From Pogonophryne albipinna (Eukaryota; Chordata; Actinopteri; Perciformes; Artedidraconidae), in the NCBI GenBank assembly GCA_028583405.1, contig CM053252.1, positions 41,193,697 through 41,257,696 of the forward strand: a stretch of 64,000 nt of DNA, given 5' to 3'. Of this stretch, positions 11,164 to 23,709 are shown piece after piece (within the stretch, counting starts at the first letter, position 1; every line of letters begins with the position of its first letter). Made by a program: the position numbers and the translations under genes. Under the pieces are notes generated by a model that ran no database searches, was not told the origin of the DNA, and saw only the letters and a program-made list of their open reading frames with translations.

Positions 11164-14100
11164 AGGTCCCATTGTTGAGGTCTACTAGAATAGATTCACA
11201 TTGTGCAATGTTCCAAACTCACATTGGTTTCTCATACAGCATCTCTGTATAGTATGTGTATTCACTCTCTGCCCTAAACGGCTTGTTGGAGCGCCTGCCC
11301 CCCCCTCCCTGTGAGCCCAGTGTGCTCCGATTGGTCAGCTCGGCCACTCTGTTCTGATTAGTCAACCACCAGAGAGGCTCCGCCCATGTCTAACACAGTG
11401 CTTTTTTCGGCTCTGAGCGGAACATCAGTCTTACGATGGCGTCGGTCAGGGGCGGACTGGCCATTGGGAATACCGGGAGTTTTCCCGGTGGGCCGTTTTT
11501 TTTGTTTTTTTTGCTTACCTAAATCCTACCGGCCCACATTTGTAAGTGTTCCGGCCCACACCCTGGAGGGGTGTGGCCCACACCCCACTGGGCTGGACTG
11601 GGCCGTTTTGATCTATCTGCTGTATGTTCTTATCATATCATATAACAGATTCTATCAGATAGTTTCACTGCGCAGCTGTCACTGCGCAGTGAACGATCAG
11701 CAGTGAGTGACTGAGAGACCTAGCTGGCAGTTGCTTACAGATGGATAAACAAACTCCAAAGCGTAAAGGCGTTTTTGTATAGTTTGTGTATACAGTATAC
11801 AGTATTGTGGCGAGCCCTGGGTTCAGAGGGGAGGGGGGGGGGGGGTTGGCAGGGAAACGGGGTTCAGGGGGAGTTGCTGTACCCGTAGGATAGAAAAGGG
11901 GGAAGTGACGTCTGACTCAGAGGTCGCGCGGCTGTGGAGAAGAACGTGTTGCCCACATTCTGTGACTGAGTTTAGGCTAGTTAGCTAGCAGGTTTATTGT
12001 TTTGGGTGCAGTCACTTTTGCCTCCACTTGCTGTTCAAATAAATGTTGAAAGAAAAAGTAAATCTGTTCATATGGGTGTTGAGAGACGTATCCATAGATT
12101 TAGTCCCTAATTTTGCTCTCAAAGTGCACCAGATTGATGCATTTAATTTCAACATTTAAAAAAATAAATCTTCCCGGGGGAGCATGACCCCGGACCTCCC
12201 CCAGAGGAGGTGAGGTCCACCACCTGCCCACACCCCCTGTTAAATTGTCTCACCCACATTGAGGATGCTTCCTACGCCCATGTTTTATTCCATGCGTCAA
12301 GTCAGGCAAATTGGGTCAAAATATTATTGCATCAATGATCTGTTAACATTAAAATCACTCAATATATGCTGTAACTATTTTGCTCTATGCAACTCAAGGG
12401 CTCAGGTAATGTGATTACTATATGAATAATGGTCCAAAAATACATTAAATGCATAGGGTTTTTTGTTAAGTAACATACTTTCGTCGCCGGCCGGCCGATA
12501 CATGCCGCTCATTAAGTGGGCCTGTCTGTCAATTAATCCCCGGGCCACTTTTTCCTCCCAGTCCGCCCCTGGCGTCGGTACAGCCGTATCTGTTATATGC
12601 TAACTAACCGAACTGTACCTACAACTGTTGTTATTTAGGTGCACTTGTGGAAACTGCGCCATGATGCCTACCGAAGTGGAAAACGTCTGTTGCAAAGACA
12701 TTAGAAAGGTGGCCTAGCTGACAGTTACAACATTATGTAGCCAGCTAGCTGAAAACACCAACAGTAGCACACAACATTATATGCCAAGATATACAGACAC
12801 CATACATACCCCACACCCTGCAGAACCTCCATAACATGTACAGATTCGATTATAGACCTTTGAGGGGTAGAACGGAAGAAGAGTAAGTTATTTTTACCTG
12901 TAATAAACAACTACTGTGTTTGATGAAAGATCAAATCATGGTTTGCTATATATGAATGATATGTTATAGGAGCAAATAATTCAGGGAAGAAAGGATACTA
13001 AGTATTTCCATCAACATTTATTTTTAGAAATGTTCAAAATGAACATGTGTAAATATACATATATATATATGTGTTTTACATTTAGGCTGTCTGAAGGTAT
13101 GGACCGCTATCAAAGCTACTATACAGATCACATTAAGAACAATGTACAAATCTTATATATGTAGGCTATTCAACTTGTGCCCCGCTGGACTTACTTTTCT
13201 GTGGTTGACCGTTACTGTGACATATCACTATAGCCACGGAAGATAGTTTGTGTGATTCATTCCCATGCATCAAGGTTATTTTCATGTAGCCTAATTGTTT
13301 TTCCTGCACAGTATAGAGTCTTGTTGTGATGAGAGGGATACAGGTATTTCATAAAAAAAACGTGCTCCCTGGAGAATAGCTACAGAATTGATATCACAAT
13401 TTAATCGGAGCTGATCACAACTTGTCATGAGTGATCCAGTCATGTCGATGAGGGTTAGGGCTGTGAATAAACAACTTGTGTTTTACTTTTAGGCTGTCTG
13501 AAGGTGTGGACAGCTATCAAAGCTACTATACATCACATTAAGAACGATGTACAAATGAAAGTCGGACACAAATATATAATTTAAATGATTTATTCAAGTT
13601 TGCAATATTTTGAACAGGCATCCACACAGTCACCTACTTTGTAATGTTCGATACCTCCCTGTAAGCGTCACGATATCCACCTCTCACCCACAACCTCACA
13701 TACGAGTACTGAATGTGCATCAAAGTGATCTTAGGAAGGCAGATATAGCAAAAGATGAACGTAAACGACAAACGAGGCGATCAACATGTTTATTTCCTGG
13801 TAAGTCAACAATGGGTCCTCAATGTCCACGCCCCGGATTCCTATGACGAAAATAATAGAATGTCGCCAGTTGTCATGACTCAAGTTATACTGTAACACCG
13901 GCTCGAACATCTGAAGGAACAGTGTTAACAAGAAATGTCAACCACTGACTTCGTCGTGGTTCTGCCGAGGTAAGGCATACATTGAAGATTTCCCCTCACA
14001 AGACAGGAAACAGACCCTCATCGGCATGACTGGATACAGTTTTGAACTGAACCTGAGCGTCCAACAGTATATATGTTCGGCTGGCAGAGGTTGCGGCCAT

Positions 14101-14332
14101 AGCTCTGGGCGTGGCTACTGGGTATCCCTACGTCACGATACCCAGGAAGAAAACATTGGAAAATGAGAAATCTCCAACAAGGCGTTTTGGGGAGGTCTTT
14201 TCTGTGATAGAGTTTTACTCCCTACAGGGTGTACTTTGAGGGTTTGTGACTCTGCAGACCGTTTACATGCAGAAAAACCTTCATAACACACAAGGGGACG
14301 GGTAATAACCGGAAAAGCATGACATGGGACCT
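11164..14332 (+). mobile_element. TTAA-flanked DNA element, AGGTCCCAT termini (copy A)
   Basis: TTAA at 11160-11163 precedes AGGTCCCAT, and ATGGGACCT is followed by TTAA at 14333-14336. That is an exact TTAA duplication with inverted ends, as in Kolobok or piggyBac-type elements. A relative in reverse orientation ends at 39020. Compared with that copy, the left end of copy A lacks about 32 bases just inside the terminus, apparently deleted between two CCAT strings. The interior contains a hAT insertion (11447-12571) and a ~70-bp direct repeat (13085-13153 and 13493-13558, beginning AGGCTGTCTGAAGGT). No transposase ORF is visible. Confidence 0.75.
11447..12571. mobile_element. hAT non-autonomous element, 8-bp target duplication GCGTCGGT
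   Basis: The ends are CAGGGGCGGACTGG and CCAGTCCGCCCCTG. GCGTCGGT is duplicated exactly at 11439-11446 and 12572-12579. Eight-base duplications and CAG...CTG ends are typical of hAT. The 1125-bp interior has no transposase. It includes a G-rich run near 11830-11850 and TGTGGCGAGCCCTGGG-type sequence that could be an LTR relic. It is nested in the TTAA element. Confidence 0.9.
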
Positions 14333-14336
14333 TTAA

Positions 14337-15167
14337 GACATTAACCAGGAATTGATAATATCTCCAAAAAAGGAATCAGATTTTCACCTTCTTCATCTCG
14401 TCATGTTTCATCTTGACAGACCACATCCAGAGTATGTTTTCAATCTGAATGGAAAGATGTGGTCTGGATCATTGGATTACGATGCCAACGTAATCTGATT
14501 TGATCGTGCCCACCTCCAGTAATTGCGCGATGGCATAATCAGATAATAATCTCTCTGTTTATGAGAGTCGTAACTGGAGCCTCTGTTTATGTGCTGAGGG
14601 AGAATATCTTAGCCCTGCCTCTTCTCAATAAACAGCACAAATACCCAGACCAGGATTCATTTCAGTTACTTTAAATATTTAGAATTAAGCAGCAGGGCAT
14701 CTGGGAGATTTCTTCTGGTAGCTTCTAATCATTATTAGCTCCTGTAAAATACAATTCCCCTCTAGAGCTCTGTGTCTTGACTAAAAGGATTCTGCATAAT
14801 GAGTTGTGTATAAATAGTGCATGCCTGCTATCTAAAAATTCATATTAAATTGCAAGTATCCATATAAACTGTGCTCGTTACATGCTGCTTTGTAAAATGT
14901 ACCATCGGTGAAAAGTCTAATTGAGTTGAACTGACTACAAAAGTCATTCATTATTTAACCACACCTTCTCTTTTCCGCTGTATATCCACAGAAAAAAGAG
15001 TGGATTTTTCACCAGGGGTTCAAGAAATCATGTTACACTTAAGTATTGGGAAATTATATTTTTGTAATATTGTACTGATTCTTAAAAATATATTTATTTT
15101 GTATTATTTAGTTAAAAAGATACAGTCAGTGTGGTCAATGTGATCTGTCTGCATAACAAATGTTGTG
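14337..15167 (+). other. Intron: nothing recognisable
   Basis: Single-copy-looking AT-rich intron between the TTAA element and the palindrome at 15168. No ORF with recognisable protein similarity, no RNA gene and no tandem repeat was seen. Confidence 0.4.
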
Positions 15168-15234
15168 TGTATGTTGTGTCATCATATAGGGGTCACCATT
15201 GAATGGTGACCCCTATATGATGACACAACATACA
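15168..15234. repeat. Perfect palindrome, 33-bp arms, 1-base centre
   Basis: Bases 15168-15200 are the exact reverse complement of 15202-15234, with a single G between them. The arms include GGGGTCACCATT/AATGGTGACCCC. The structure ends 131 bases before the exon at 15366. No target duplication or known terminus is seen. Confidence 0.95.
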
Positions 15235-15365
15235 GCCTGATCTCCACTATGCATCCGCGATCCATCCTGCTTTATTTCTTAAATGATAGAAACATTTAAG
15301 GTACAGCGTGTGTTGAGTACAGTGTTCACCATCTAATCCAAACCTAACGACCCTCTGTGTCTCAG

Positions 15366-15739
15366 GTTGGTATAATCGATGACGACATATTCGAAGAGGA
15401 CGAGCACTTCTTTGTGCGCCTGCTGAATCTGCGAGTTGGCGACGCAGAAGGCATGTTCGAGAGCGACGAGGTGGGAGCCGCCCCCAAAGGTCGATTGCTT
15501 GAGCCCCTGGTTGCCACGGTGACCATCCTGGACGACGACCACGCCGGCATCTTCACATTTAGCGAGCGCATGGTGCGGGTGAGCGAGAGCGTGGGCACCA
15601 TGGAGGTGACGGTGGTGCGCAACTCAGGGGCCCGCGGCACCGTCATCCTGCCCTACAGCACTGAGTCCGGGACTGCCAAGGAGGGGGAGGACTACGAGGA
15701 GGCCAGAGGGGAGCTGGAGTTCAACAACGACCAGACCAC
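15366..15739 (+). CDS. slc8a2: Na+/Ca2+ exchanger exon: end of CBD1 and start of CBD2
   Basis: The acceptor is CTCAG|GTTGG and the donor is AC|GTGAGT. The exon starts in phase 0, matching the end of the 1249-1379 exon, and ends with two bases of a Thr codon. It encodes about 124 residues. It opens with VGIIDDDIFEEDEHFFVRL, whose acidic cluster supplies CBD1 Ca2+ ligands in the family. It then has a variable loop, the conserved VATVTILDDDHAGIFTF at the CBD1/CBD2 junction, and the first half of CBD2 (VSESVGTMEVTVVRNSGARG and GELEFNNDQTT). All acidic residues expected of the two sites in this stretch are kept. The short variable loop (GDAEGMFESDEVGAAPKGRL) fits NCX2 better than NCX1 or NCX3 from memory of the family. 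Confidence 0.92.
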
Positions 15740-16185
15740 GTGAGTCACACTGATGGAAAACAAATGTATCCCAAAACATTTTAAAATGTTACACATTCGC
15801 ATTTGAGAAAATGCCTTGACTACCTTGGTCTACTGCTGCTGGTCACAAAGTCACTGTGCTACAACCTTAGACCCTCACTTATCACACTACCCTTTGCATA
15901 ATGGAGGAAATTACTCATTACTTTGTAGTGCACCCAATTCTGCAATTTCTCTTGGTTCCACTTGATATATTGGTCTCATCAAGAACAAACACTCATCGAG
16001 CCTGTTGAGTGCTGTCAAGACAAAGTTATTGAGCAGCTGCTGAAGAAAATAGAATATCTAGCAGCTAAAAAGACCCTGGTAGAGACCAAAACAGAACCTA
16101 AAGCAAAGAGAATATCGGACTTGTATTCCCAGGCAGACAAGACCTAACAACACGGTGGCTTTATGTCCATTGAATACAACAACTT
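15740..16185 (+). other. Intron: nothing recognisable
   Basis: Start of the 19.6-kb intron. AT-rich, with no recognisable coding or repeat structure. Confidence 0.4.
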
Positions 16186-16440
16186 TATAGGCAAGGCAAG
16201 GCAATTTATATAGCACTTTTCAACACAAGGTAATTCAAAGTGCTTTACAAAAATGAAAGACATTAAGAAAATGGCATTTAAAAACAGTAATTAAAAAGCA
16301 AAGATAATAAAAGAAACATTAAAAGAAAAAATACATGAATACAAGTTACAGTGCAGTTTAAGATATGAATAGCTCAATTAAAAGCAGCGGCAAAAAGAAA
16401 AGTCTTCAGCCTGGAATTTTAATTTTTAAGGTGATAGTAG
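16186..16440 (-). mobile_element. L2-type LINE 3' end fragment
   Basis: On the minus strand this ends TGTAAAGCACTTTGAATTAC and then AAGTGCTATATAAATTGCCT followed by TGCCT repeats. That is the standard 3' tail of fish L2-type LINEs. No coding part is attached. Confidence 0.65.
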
Positions 16441-18714
16441 GCTGGTTTAGAGCAATAATGTGTGTGTTAGTCTGTGTTCTGTAGTTCTTCTGTCCGTCAT
16501 CACCCTTAACTTCTCTCCCATTCTCATCTTGCCTCATCTTTCCTCTTATTCATTCAACCCTCTTTCCTCCTTTTCCCCCATTTTAGCTTTGTCTTGTTTT
16601 CCGCTCTCTTACTTCATCCTTGTGTAATCCTATACATTATTTATTAGAGCTAACAAGAGGGGAGTATCATTCATACTTGAAATGGTTTGGTTTTGACCCC
16701 AAAAGTCAACACGGCACATCGTTGCACGGCAGGAGGGAATACTAATGGAACTTGGATTTAGGATTTGATTTCTAGTCAAGAAAGCCGGAGTTACCCTCGA
16801 CCATTATTGAACCAGTACGCTGCAATTTGGCTCCAGATATTGAGTCTGTTTCTCTGTGGGCCTTGTCAGTCCACTCAGCGTTAGACTGAAGAGATTTAAG
16901 CGTCTTTGGGTTCAAGAAAAGCGCTGTAGAAATACAATTTATTCTTATTATTATTATTAAGCTGTGATCTGTTAACCCATAGTGTGTTCAGCTGCATCAG
17001 CAGGGCTGACCAGAGACTAACCTTCTGTTTCTGTTGAGGTTTGAAGAACAGCTTTAATAAAGCAGTTACTTCCAGCTTGGTAGAGGAATTATTGAGCACT
17101 TGACACTGAAACTGGAAGCTGCTCTTCTTTAAATCTGCACACATGCATGATGCTTACAGTTTATTTTACCAATGACTGTGGATTTCTTCCTTTCCTTTTG
17201 AACTGCTTCTCTTCTGTGATCAGCGATTCTTAGCCTGGGGGGGTTACATAACATTGCCTTTAGTAGGTAAATAATCTTCCTTCAAATAGATGTCATGCTG
17301 ACATTAGCATTCAGCTTAAACCCCACTGTGCCTGAGAGCAGCCTCACAGCTTCTAGCACCACTACAGACTGTCGGGGCCAACCAATGATCATCACTGTAA
17401 TTCTCACCATGAATAAAGGAGGTTAGCATCAACAGTGAAGATGATTGATATACTGCATTGTCTTGACACAAATGGATAATAATAATAATAGCGTGTTATG
17501 CTGAGCAGAGAAATAATTAGATTAGGAAATAAATAAGAAAAACAATGCAGTTAAAAAGTTGCTGATGTACACCGAGGCAAAGAGAGATGCTGCTTATTTC
17601 AATAAGGACATTGTATTGCTGAAAGGAAATGTGTTAAAAGAACGTTTCTACTTGCCCCCTGCTGTGTGGAACAAATACACTTTAGTAGTTCAAAGGATTT
17701 TGATTTCTATTGTTTATCAAATCGCTCTCTAAGTAATCCAAGCGATATCAGTAGTTTCTGTAAGATATATATGTAAAGTAGTTATGGTGTGGACTCCACC
17801 ATCCCCTTGACATTGGTTTAAAATGGTTGGTAAATTGGTGTGGACAGCCCTTTACACTCGTTATGACATCTTGGTTTGAATAAATACAATAGGTGCATAT
17901 CTGTCTACCGTTTGTGAGGATTTCAGATACTTTGACACGTAAATCTGCTGGTCATGCAGCGTGAGATTTAAACATTTCTTGTTGGTTGACTCTGTATGAG
18001 TTGAAGTTTGATTAGGTAAACTTGAAAAAATATATGTATTTATGTAAATGTTCAAATATTATTTTAGATAACCACAGCATACTGAATATATATGAAATTG
18101 TTGGTGAGATCATCTTTATTTTACACTGGTTGGTTTCTTTGGTTCTATGCTTGTGCAGCACATGTGTCAAACTCGATCAGACTGCTGCCTGTGTGATATT
18201 GATTCCAGCCGCTCTGATCTGATAGAACCTGGCAGGGTCGTTGAGTCACAGAGACCTGGATCAGGTGAGACAGCTGGTGGTGGGGGGTGGATCGATCTAA
18301 AGTCTGTATCTGTGACCATGGAAAGGCTCTGCTCTTCAGGGGAAATGTATTCCAGTTTGTTCCTCCAGTAGTTAGAGAGCCCAGTCAGCATGGTATACTT
18401 CACTCTCAAATCCCTGCACATCTCTGCTGCTGGACGGACTATTGTCCCTCAGCTGCAGCACAGCTCCCTCTCTCTGCCCTCTGTGGCCTGGCTGCCTGAT
18501 GACATGATGAACAGACCTCCAGGATTCTGACAGGTACACTCTCTGTGACTGCTTCCTGCTTCTGCAGCTGGGTTCTTTAACCTCTGCTCAGTGAAGTGAA
18601 GGTTTGACCCCTGACCTCAGCATGTCATGTAGAATCAGAGTGAAGACTTCTGCTGGGACTGTTGGTACAGCAGTCTGACATGTTTCTGTGCTTCTTTCTC
18701 TTGATAAACACACA
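16441..18714 (+). other. Intron: no gene seen
   Basis: AT-rich intron. A short repeat tail (AAGAAAAGCGCTGTAGAAAT then TTATTATT) is at about 16915-16965. I recognise no protein-coding similarity, RNA gene or alternative exchanger exon, though a very short alternative exon could be missed by eye. Confidence 0.4.
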
Positions 18715-18978
18715 CTGAAAAAACTGAACCGTTGACTTTATTAAATGTAGCACGTCAACAGATTTCACATAACTGTATTAGGTTAGTGTGGTAAATGGCT
18801 AAATGTGTGTGAAGCAACTGCTGTACAGTCATATAGTACAACTGGCTTCATCGGATAGCAATATTGCCCAATATTTTTGATTTAAACCTAATATTATTGC
18901 TTTCAATTAAACTAATACAGTTATGTGAAATCTGTTGACATAATACATTTAATTAAAGTCAACAGTTCAGTTTTTTCA
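18715..18978. mobile_element. MITE with ~66-bp inverted arms
   Basis: The left arm (18715-18781, beginning TGAAAAAACTGAACCGTTGA) is nearly the exact reverse complement of the right arm (18912-18978, ending AACAGTTCAGTTTTTTCA), with a few mismatches. A ~130-bp non-coding centre separates them. It is a non-autonomous inverted-repeat element with no clear target duplication. Confidence 0.75.
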
Positions 18979-20580
18979 TAGTATAATAATTATATTGTGA
19001 CCTTACCTCAACCTGAATAAATGAAGGTTGATCGCTGTATAATGCTCATTTGACTAAATCACCAGAATCGATAAGGCAGAGTGCTGTCCTTAAGTAACTA
19101 GCCTGTAAATTGCAAATTGTGTGATTTATAGTCCGATGTTTTGTTTGTTTGAGATGCTGCCAGTTGTACTATGACTGTACTGTACTGTTGCTTTGCACAC
19201 ATTTAGACATTTACCTCGCTGACATACAGGTATTTCACAGTTTGTTATGGATGCTCTGCATATCTTCCGTCGCAAACTGTGAACCCATGTGTTTTGATTG
19301 TACCTTAGCAATAAAAAAAAAATGCAGGCGCAAAAAAAAGCCCTTTAAAAAGTTAATTTAGGCCTTGTAACTAATTCACCAGCACCTACAACGGTCAGAT
19401 CTCGCTTGAAGGGAATATATCTGCACTTGTTGTTCGGAGTTTGAATCTTTATGGTTTTTATTGTAAGTCGCTTTTGATAAAAGCGTCAGCCGAATGTAAT
19501 GTAATGTAATGTAATGTCGGTCTGGTCTATTGGTTTATTGGCTGTGAACATGATCGCCTTTGAGGAGTTTGTAAATGAAATAGATGTCATGTAATGGCAG
19601 AAGCGTGGTGAGAGCAGCGATGTAGTGCAGTTGATATATTTCAGCAGTTCCTCATTGCTGTAACTGTCCTGCTGTATTATTATCAAGCTGTCCGCTCATC
19701 CTCACCTCCACTCATCATCTCCCTCCTACACTTCTGTCATCTTCACAGAACACTGCCCTCCAGTCAGGGGGGCAATCCTTTACTTCACTGCTTTTCAGTT
19801 TGTCTTGCCACGGGTCCACCCTCCCTCTGCACCCCTCTAACCAACTTGACTCTTCATCTCTCTCCCCTGTACTGCTCCGCCTCTTATACACACCAGTTCC
19901 GTCACGATATCCCGTGCTCCATCTTCATCTCTTCTGCCTAGTCACTTTGTCCTTTTCTCCTCTCAGTTCCTTTGATTTGTGTTGAGCCTGTAGAATAGAT
20001 TAATAATGTGTAACAATATGCACAGTAAACACATTATTGTACACAGGTGTAGGAGATTGACTGCATGTAACTTCAGCAAACAGAAACTATTTGTTTGATA
20101 TTAAATCATTTAAGATCATTAAAACATTCTTGAGAGGGAAATGTGAGAACTAATTATCTGTAATCTAGTCTCATCATTTAAAGGCTTCTTCCGGAGTTCT
20201 TGGCCCTGTGTACATTTAATGCTTTATCCACAGAAACATTACAGAATCAAGTTTGTTATAAATGCTTATGGACTACACAAATGAACTATTACACAGAAAA
20301 ATAAATTAGAAATGAATGACTATAACAGTGACATTTTTTTTTAATGAAACCTGTTTAGACCTGTTTAATTGTACTTGAATAGATTAGTGCATCCTCCTGC
20401 AGTGATTCACACATCAGCTGCTCCTGATCAGAACATCATGTGTGTGTTACCCTTCCTACTGATACAAAGCTTCACTGTGTGTGTCTGCTGGCAGTGTGTG
20501 TCTTTGTATGTGTGTACAGGACTGGATGTGGATGCTGCCCTGCATTCATGGAGGATTGCTTGTCTGTTTACAGAAATGGT
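18979..20580 (+). other. Intron: one repeat end at 19448-19515, otherwise empty
   Basis: At 19462-19515, AAGTCGCTTTTGATAAAAGC then GTCAGCCGAATG is followed by five AATGT repeats. This is the reverse complement of the repeat start seen at 28867-28920. The rest is a C/T-rich stretch (19690-19980) and AT-rich intron with no gene recognised. Confidence 0.5.
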
Positions 20581-20990
20581 GGTAACACTTTATATTAAGG
20601 TACACAAATTCACCATCAACTAGTTGTTAATTAACATGCATATTAGCAGTATATTGGCTCTTTACTAGTCATTATAAAACACTTATTAATGCCTTGTTCT
20701 ACATGACCATATTCTACAGGTAATAAGCCATTAGTTGAGAGTTTTTCCTCAATAACCCTCTAATTAGTGCTTATTTGTTGCAAGTAAGGAAGTTGTTGTA
20801 CATGAGTTTTGGTCTTAATATGCTCTGCTCAATATGGGCCTAATAAGGCAGTACCACAAGAATAGTAATTCTCCCATAATAACACTTACAAAATATGATC
20901 TATTCTTATGTAACAAGACATGAAACTATAAGTGTTAATTGAGTCTAAATAACTCAAAATTAGGTATTTCTATCTAAGAACATGTTCCCT
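20581..20990 (+). mobile_element. GGTAACACTTTATATTAAGG-type repeat, copy 1
   Basis: It starts GGTAACACTTTATATTAAGG at 20581 and runs through AATAACACTTACAAAATATG to about 20990. It is matched in reverse orientation by 34981-35308 plus 27628-27691. The right boundary is not visible. It is probably a non-autonomous DNA element, with no coding capacity. Confidence 0.6.
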
Positions 20991-21325
20991 ATTTTAAAGT
21001 GAAGTCTTGTTCATAACCAATAAGCTAGTGGTTTGACTCTAATTGACCGGAACAGGTTCCCTATTCTAAAGTTGCCTCCTCTTCACACTTTGTAAATACA
21101 TGATAGCACACAACTACTGAAATGAACCTCAACAGTACATGAACAAAGTAGGCACATGTTGAACTATCTGTTGTATTAATGAACCACTAAAGAGAGGTTC
21201 AGACACATCCCAAAACATGTCAAGTTTCTCCAAGGCTGAGAACACATATGCAGCCTGTGCTTTTTAATAAAAACTGATTTTTTTTAACAGATTTTAAGTA
21301 TTTGTGATCATACTGTGTGACCTGG

Positions 21326-22361
21326 GGCCTGTACTACGAAGCTGGTTCAACCTAACCTGGATATGTTTGAGTTAGCCGGTTGGCCTAATCCAAAACATAC
21401 GCGCTCTCGCTAAACTGTACTACGACGCTGGTTATCAAGTGGATCGCTCAAGCCAGCCATGTCCTATCTAGTTAGGTGCGCGTTCACATGAAAGGGGTGG
21501 TATCTGGAGCATTCGACCAATCACAAACATGGACAAGCTACTGACAGCGCAGCGTCATACTTCCTGAATGAAAAGTCAACTATAATATTAGACATATGAA
21601 GAAGTTAAACTTTAAACATCCATGACTTAAACACTTGATCCAGGATCAAAGCCACAGAGCTGCACCTGCAAGGTGAATACAGCTGGTAACAGAACAAGTG
21701 TTTGAATGCGTACATTAACAGGTTTATGATATCACTGCCTCGTCTAAGACACGATCTGACTTTAATTACATTTGACTCGAGTGTTTCCTCAACTTAATGT
21801 GTTGCTTAAAATAATCCTTCTGCATACAGTATGTGACACTGTGAGTGTTGCACGGCCAGATACGGCTCAGCTGACTCAGATAAGGAGATATATGATACAT
21901 TATGATGTGATATGCCGCGGACTGTACTTAATGTTACTCTGATCCGGTTACTTATGTTGTGGCAGATATTTAAGTAAGCTTTCTTAACGCTAATGTTATA
22001 ATAGTCAGATTGCTCTGAAGATGGAGGTGATATTCTATTAATGTTCACGTTCACACAATCGGTGATTTTTGCCGGCCGTCTTTCCTGCAACGGCAGCTTT
22101 TCTGTATTTCCTTTCTCCTGCAATATGACTTGATCGCTTTAAACTCCGCACACTGAGCTCTGATTGGTCAGCAGGCAGTGCTTTCACTGAGTTGAGCTCT
22201 TAGCCTGCAACCTAACCTGCTCCGGAGCAGGTTAGCCGCACAGCATAAGTTACCATGGAGATCTAGCCTGCTAAAAAGAGAACCAGCGTCGTAGGACCGG
22301 AAACCCAGAGTTTTCCCTGAAGTTAGCCGCTAAGTGAAAATCCTGCTTCGTAGTACAGGCC
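21326..22361. mobile_element. Inverted-terminal element, GGCCTGTACTACGAAGC ends
   Basis: GGCCTGTACTACGAAGC at 21326-21342 is exactly repeated in inverse at 22345-22361. The interior is non-coding. A shorter relative with the same ends and the shared interior motif GACAGCGCAGCGTCATACTT is at 45752-46027. It is likely a PIF/Harbinger-like or related non-autonomous element. A target duplication is not evident, so the superfamily is uncertain. Confidence 0.65.
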
Positions 22362-22415
22362 TCTGCTTGTATGTTCTTACACAATAGGTGTACTGTTCTC
22401 TCTATGTGTTGTACT

Positions 22416-23619
22416 CAACCCGGTATCACGGCAAGACGTGAACATGTGACGATTTACCATGCTGGGAGACGTGAAGATGTCACGATTTCGTCCCTTCAAA
22501 CGTGACAGTTACCTGGTATTGTTAACCCGTGTTAACCAGTGGAGAAATAACCGGAAATACCAAGCAAATGCTACCCCGACGTAATGATTTATTTTGTAAT
22601 AGTCACACTCGATTACGCCGATTTTCTTGTAGCCCCAGCTGGTCGACACCTCTTTTAGCAGAAACAAAGGCTACATTAAGGTATTAAATCGATGTTAATC
22701 CGTGCGTGTGGATGTGGAATTAACGGACGTGACGTTGTGCGATTGAGTTGCCAGGCAACAGCTTCGGTTCATTTTAATTTACAAACTCTTCAACTACAAC
22801 CGTAGTTATATTTAAAAACATGTTAGAAGGCCTCACGAAATATTTTAATGCAAATTAAAATGTAAATGTGAAGGAATGTGTGTATAACAAAATACATCGG
22901 TCATAAACGAAACCGTAAACAGACGTAGGCAAGATCCTCAGCTCGATGATTGGATGGTTATCCGCAATGCATGCTGGGATTTGGTGTTTATGTGATGTGA
23001 AATCTGAAAACGTTGTTTAAAAATACAATAATACTTTATTCCGAGTGTGCTTGCTTTTCTCTTTGAAAGTCATCACATAACGGCATTGTAATACACGGTT
23101 CGGCTGCATTAAATATGACATATCTGCCGTAGTTCTCTATTTATAGAGCCCTGATGAGAAGACTTCTAGACAAACAGGAGAACTGCCGCCAACACTGAAA
23201 ACGTGACGTGGATCATAAATATATAAGCAATTAAACAACATCTTACATTTCTTTTCACACAATGCGTCTCCTTGCAGTATCAACACTAATTCGGCTGACT
23301 TTTATATTTGATCCAATTGGTAGATAGGCTGTATTTACACCATAAAGGTGCACAGCTGATAGAAAGGGACACCTGGTGGTTAAAGCACGTTATTGAATTG
23401 TATTATTTTATTATTAGATATTAATAGGAGGATGTGCAAAACAGACAAACTAATAAGGCTTAATTTAAACATTAAAGAGTACTTTAGGTTAAGGTCTTCT
23501 TTTGAATAAGAAAAAAGCTTTAAGAAGAATATGGAGGGATGAAACCCTCTTGAAACCGCAGGTCCTTCCTTCCTGCAGTGGTCAGACTTTACAACCAGCA
23601 CTGCCCCTAGTAGACCCTC

Positions 23620-23709
<90 letters not shown>

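Noticed and set aside
19690..19985. C/T-rich open frame as a possible exon
   Set aside because: No flanking splice sites giving a family peptide, and low-complexity composition explains the open frame.
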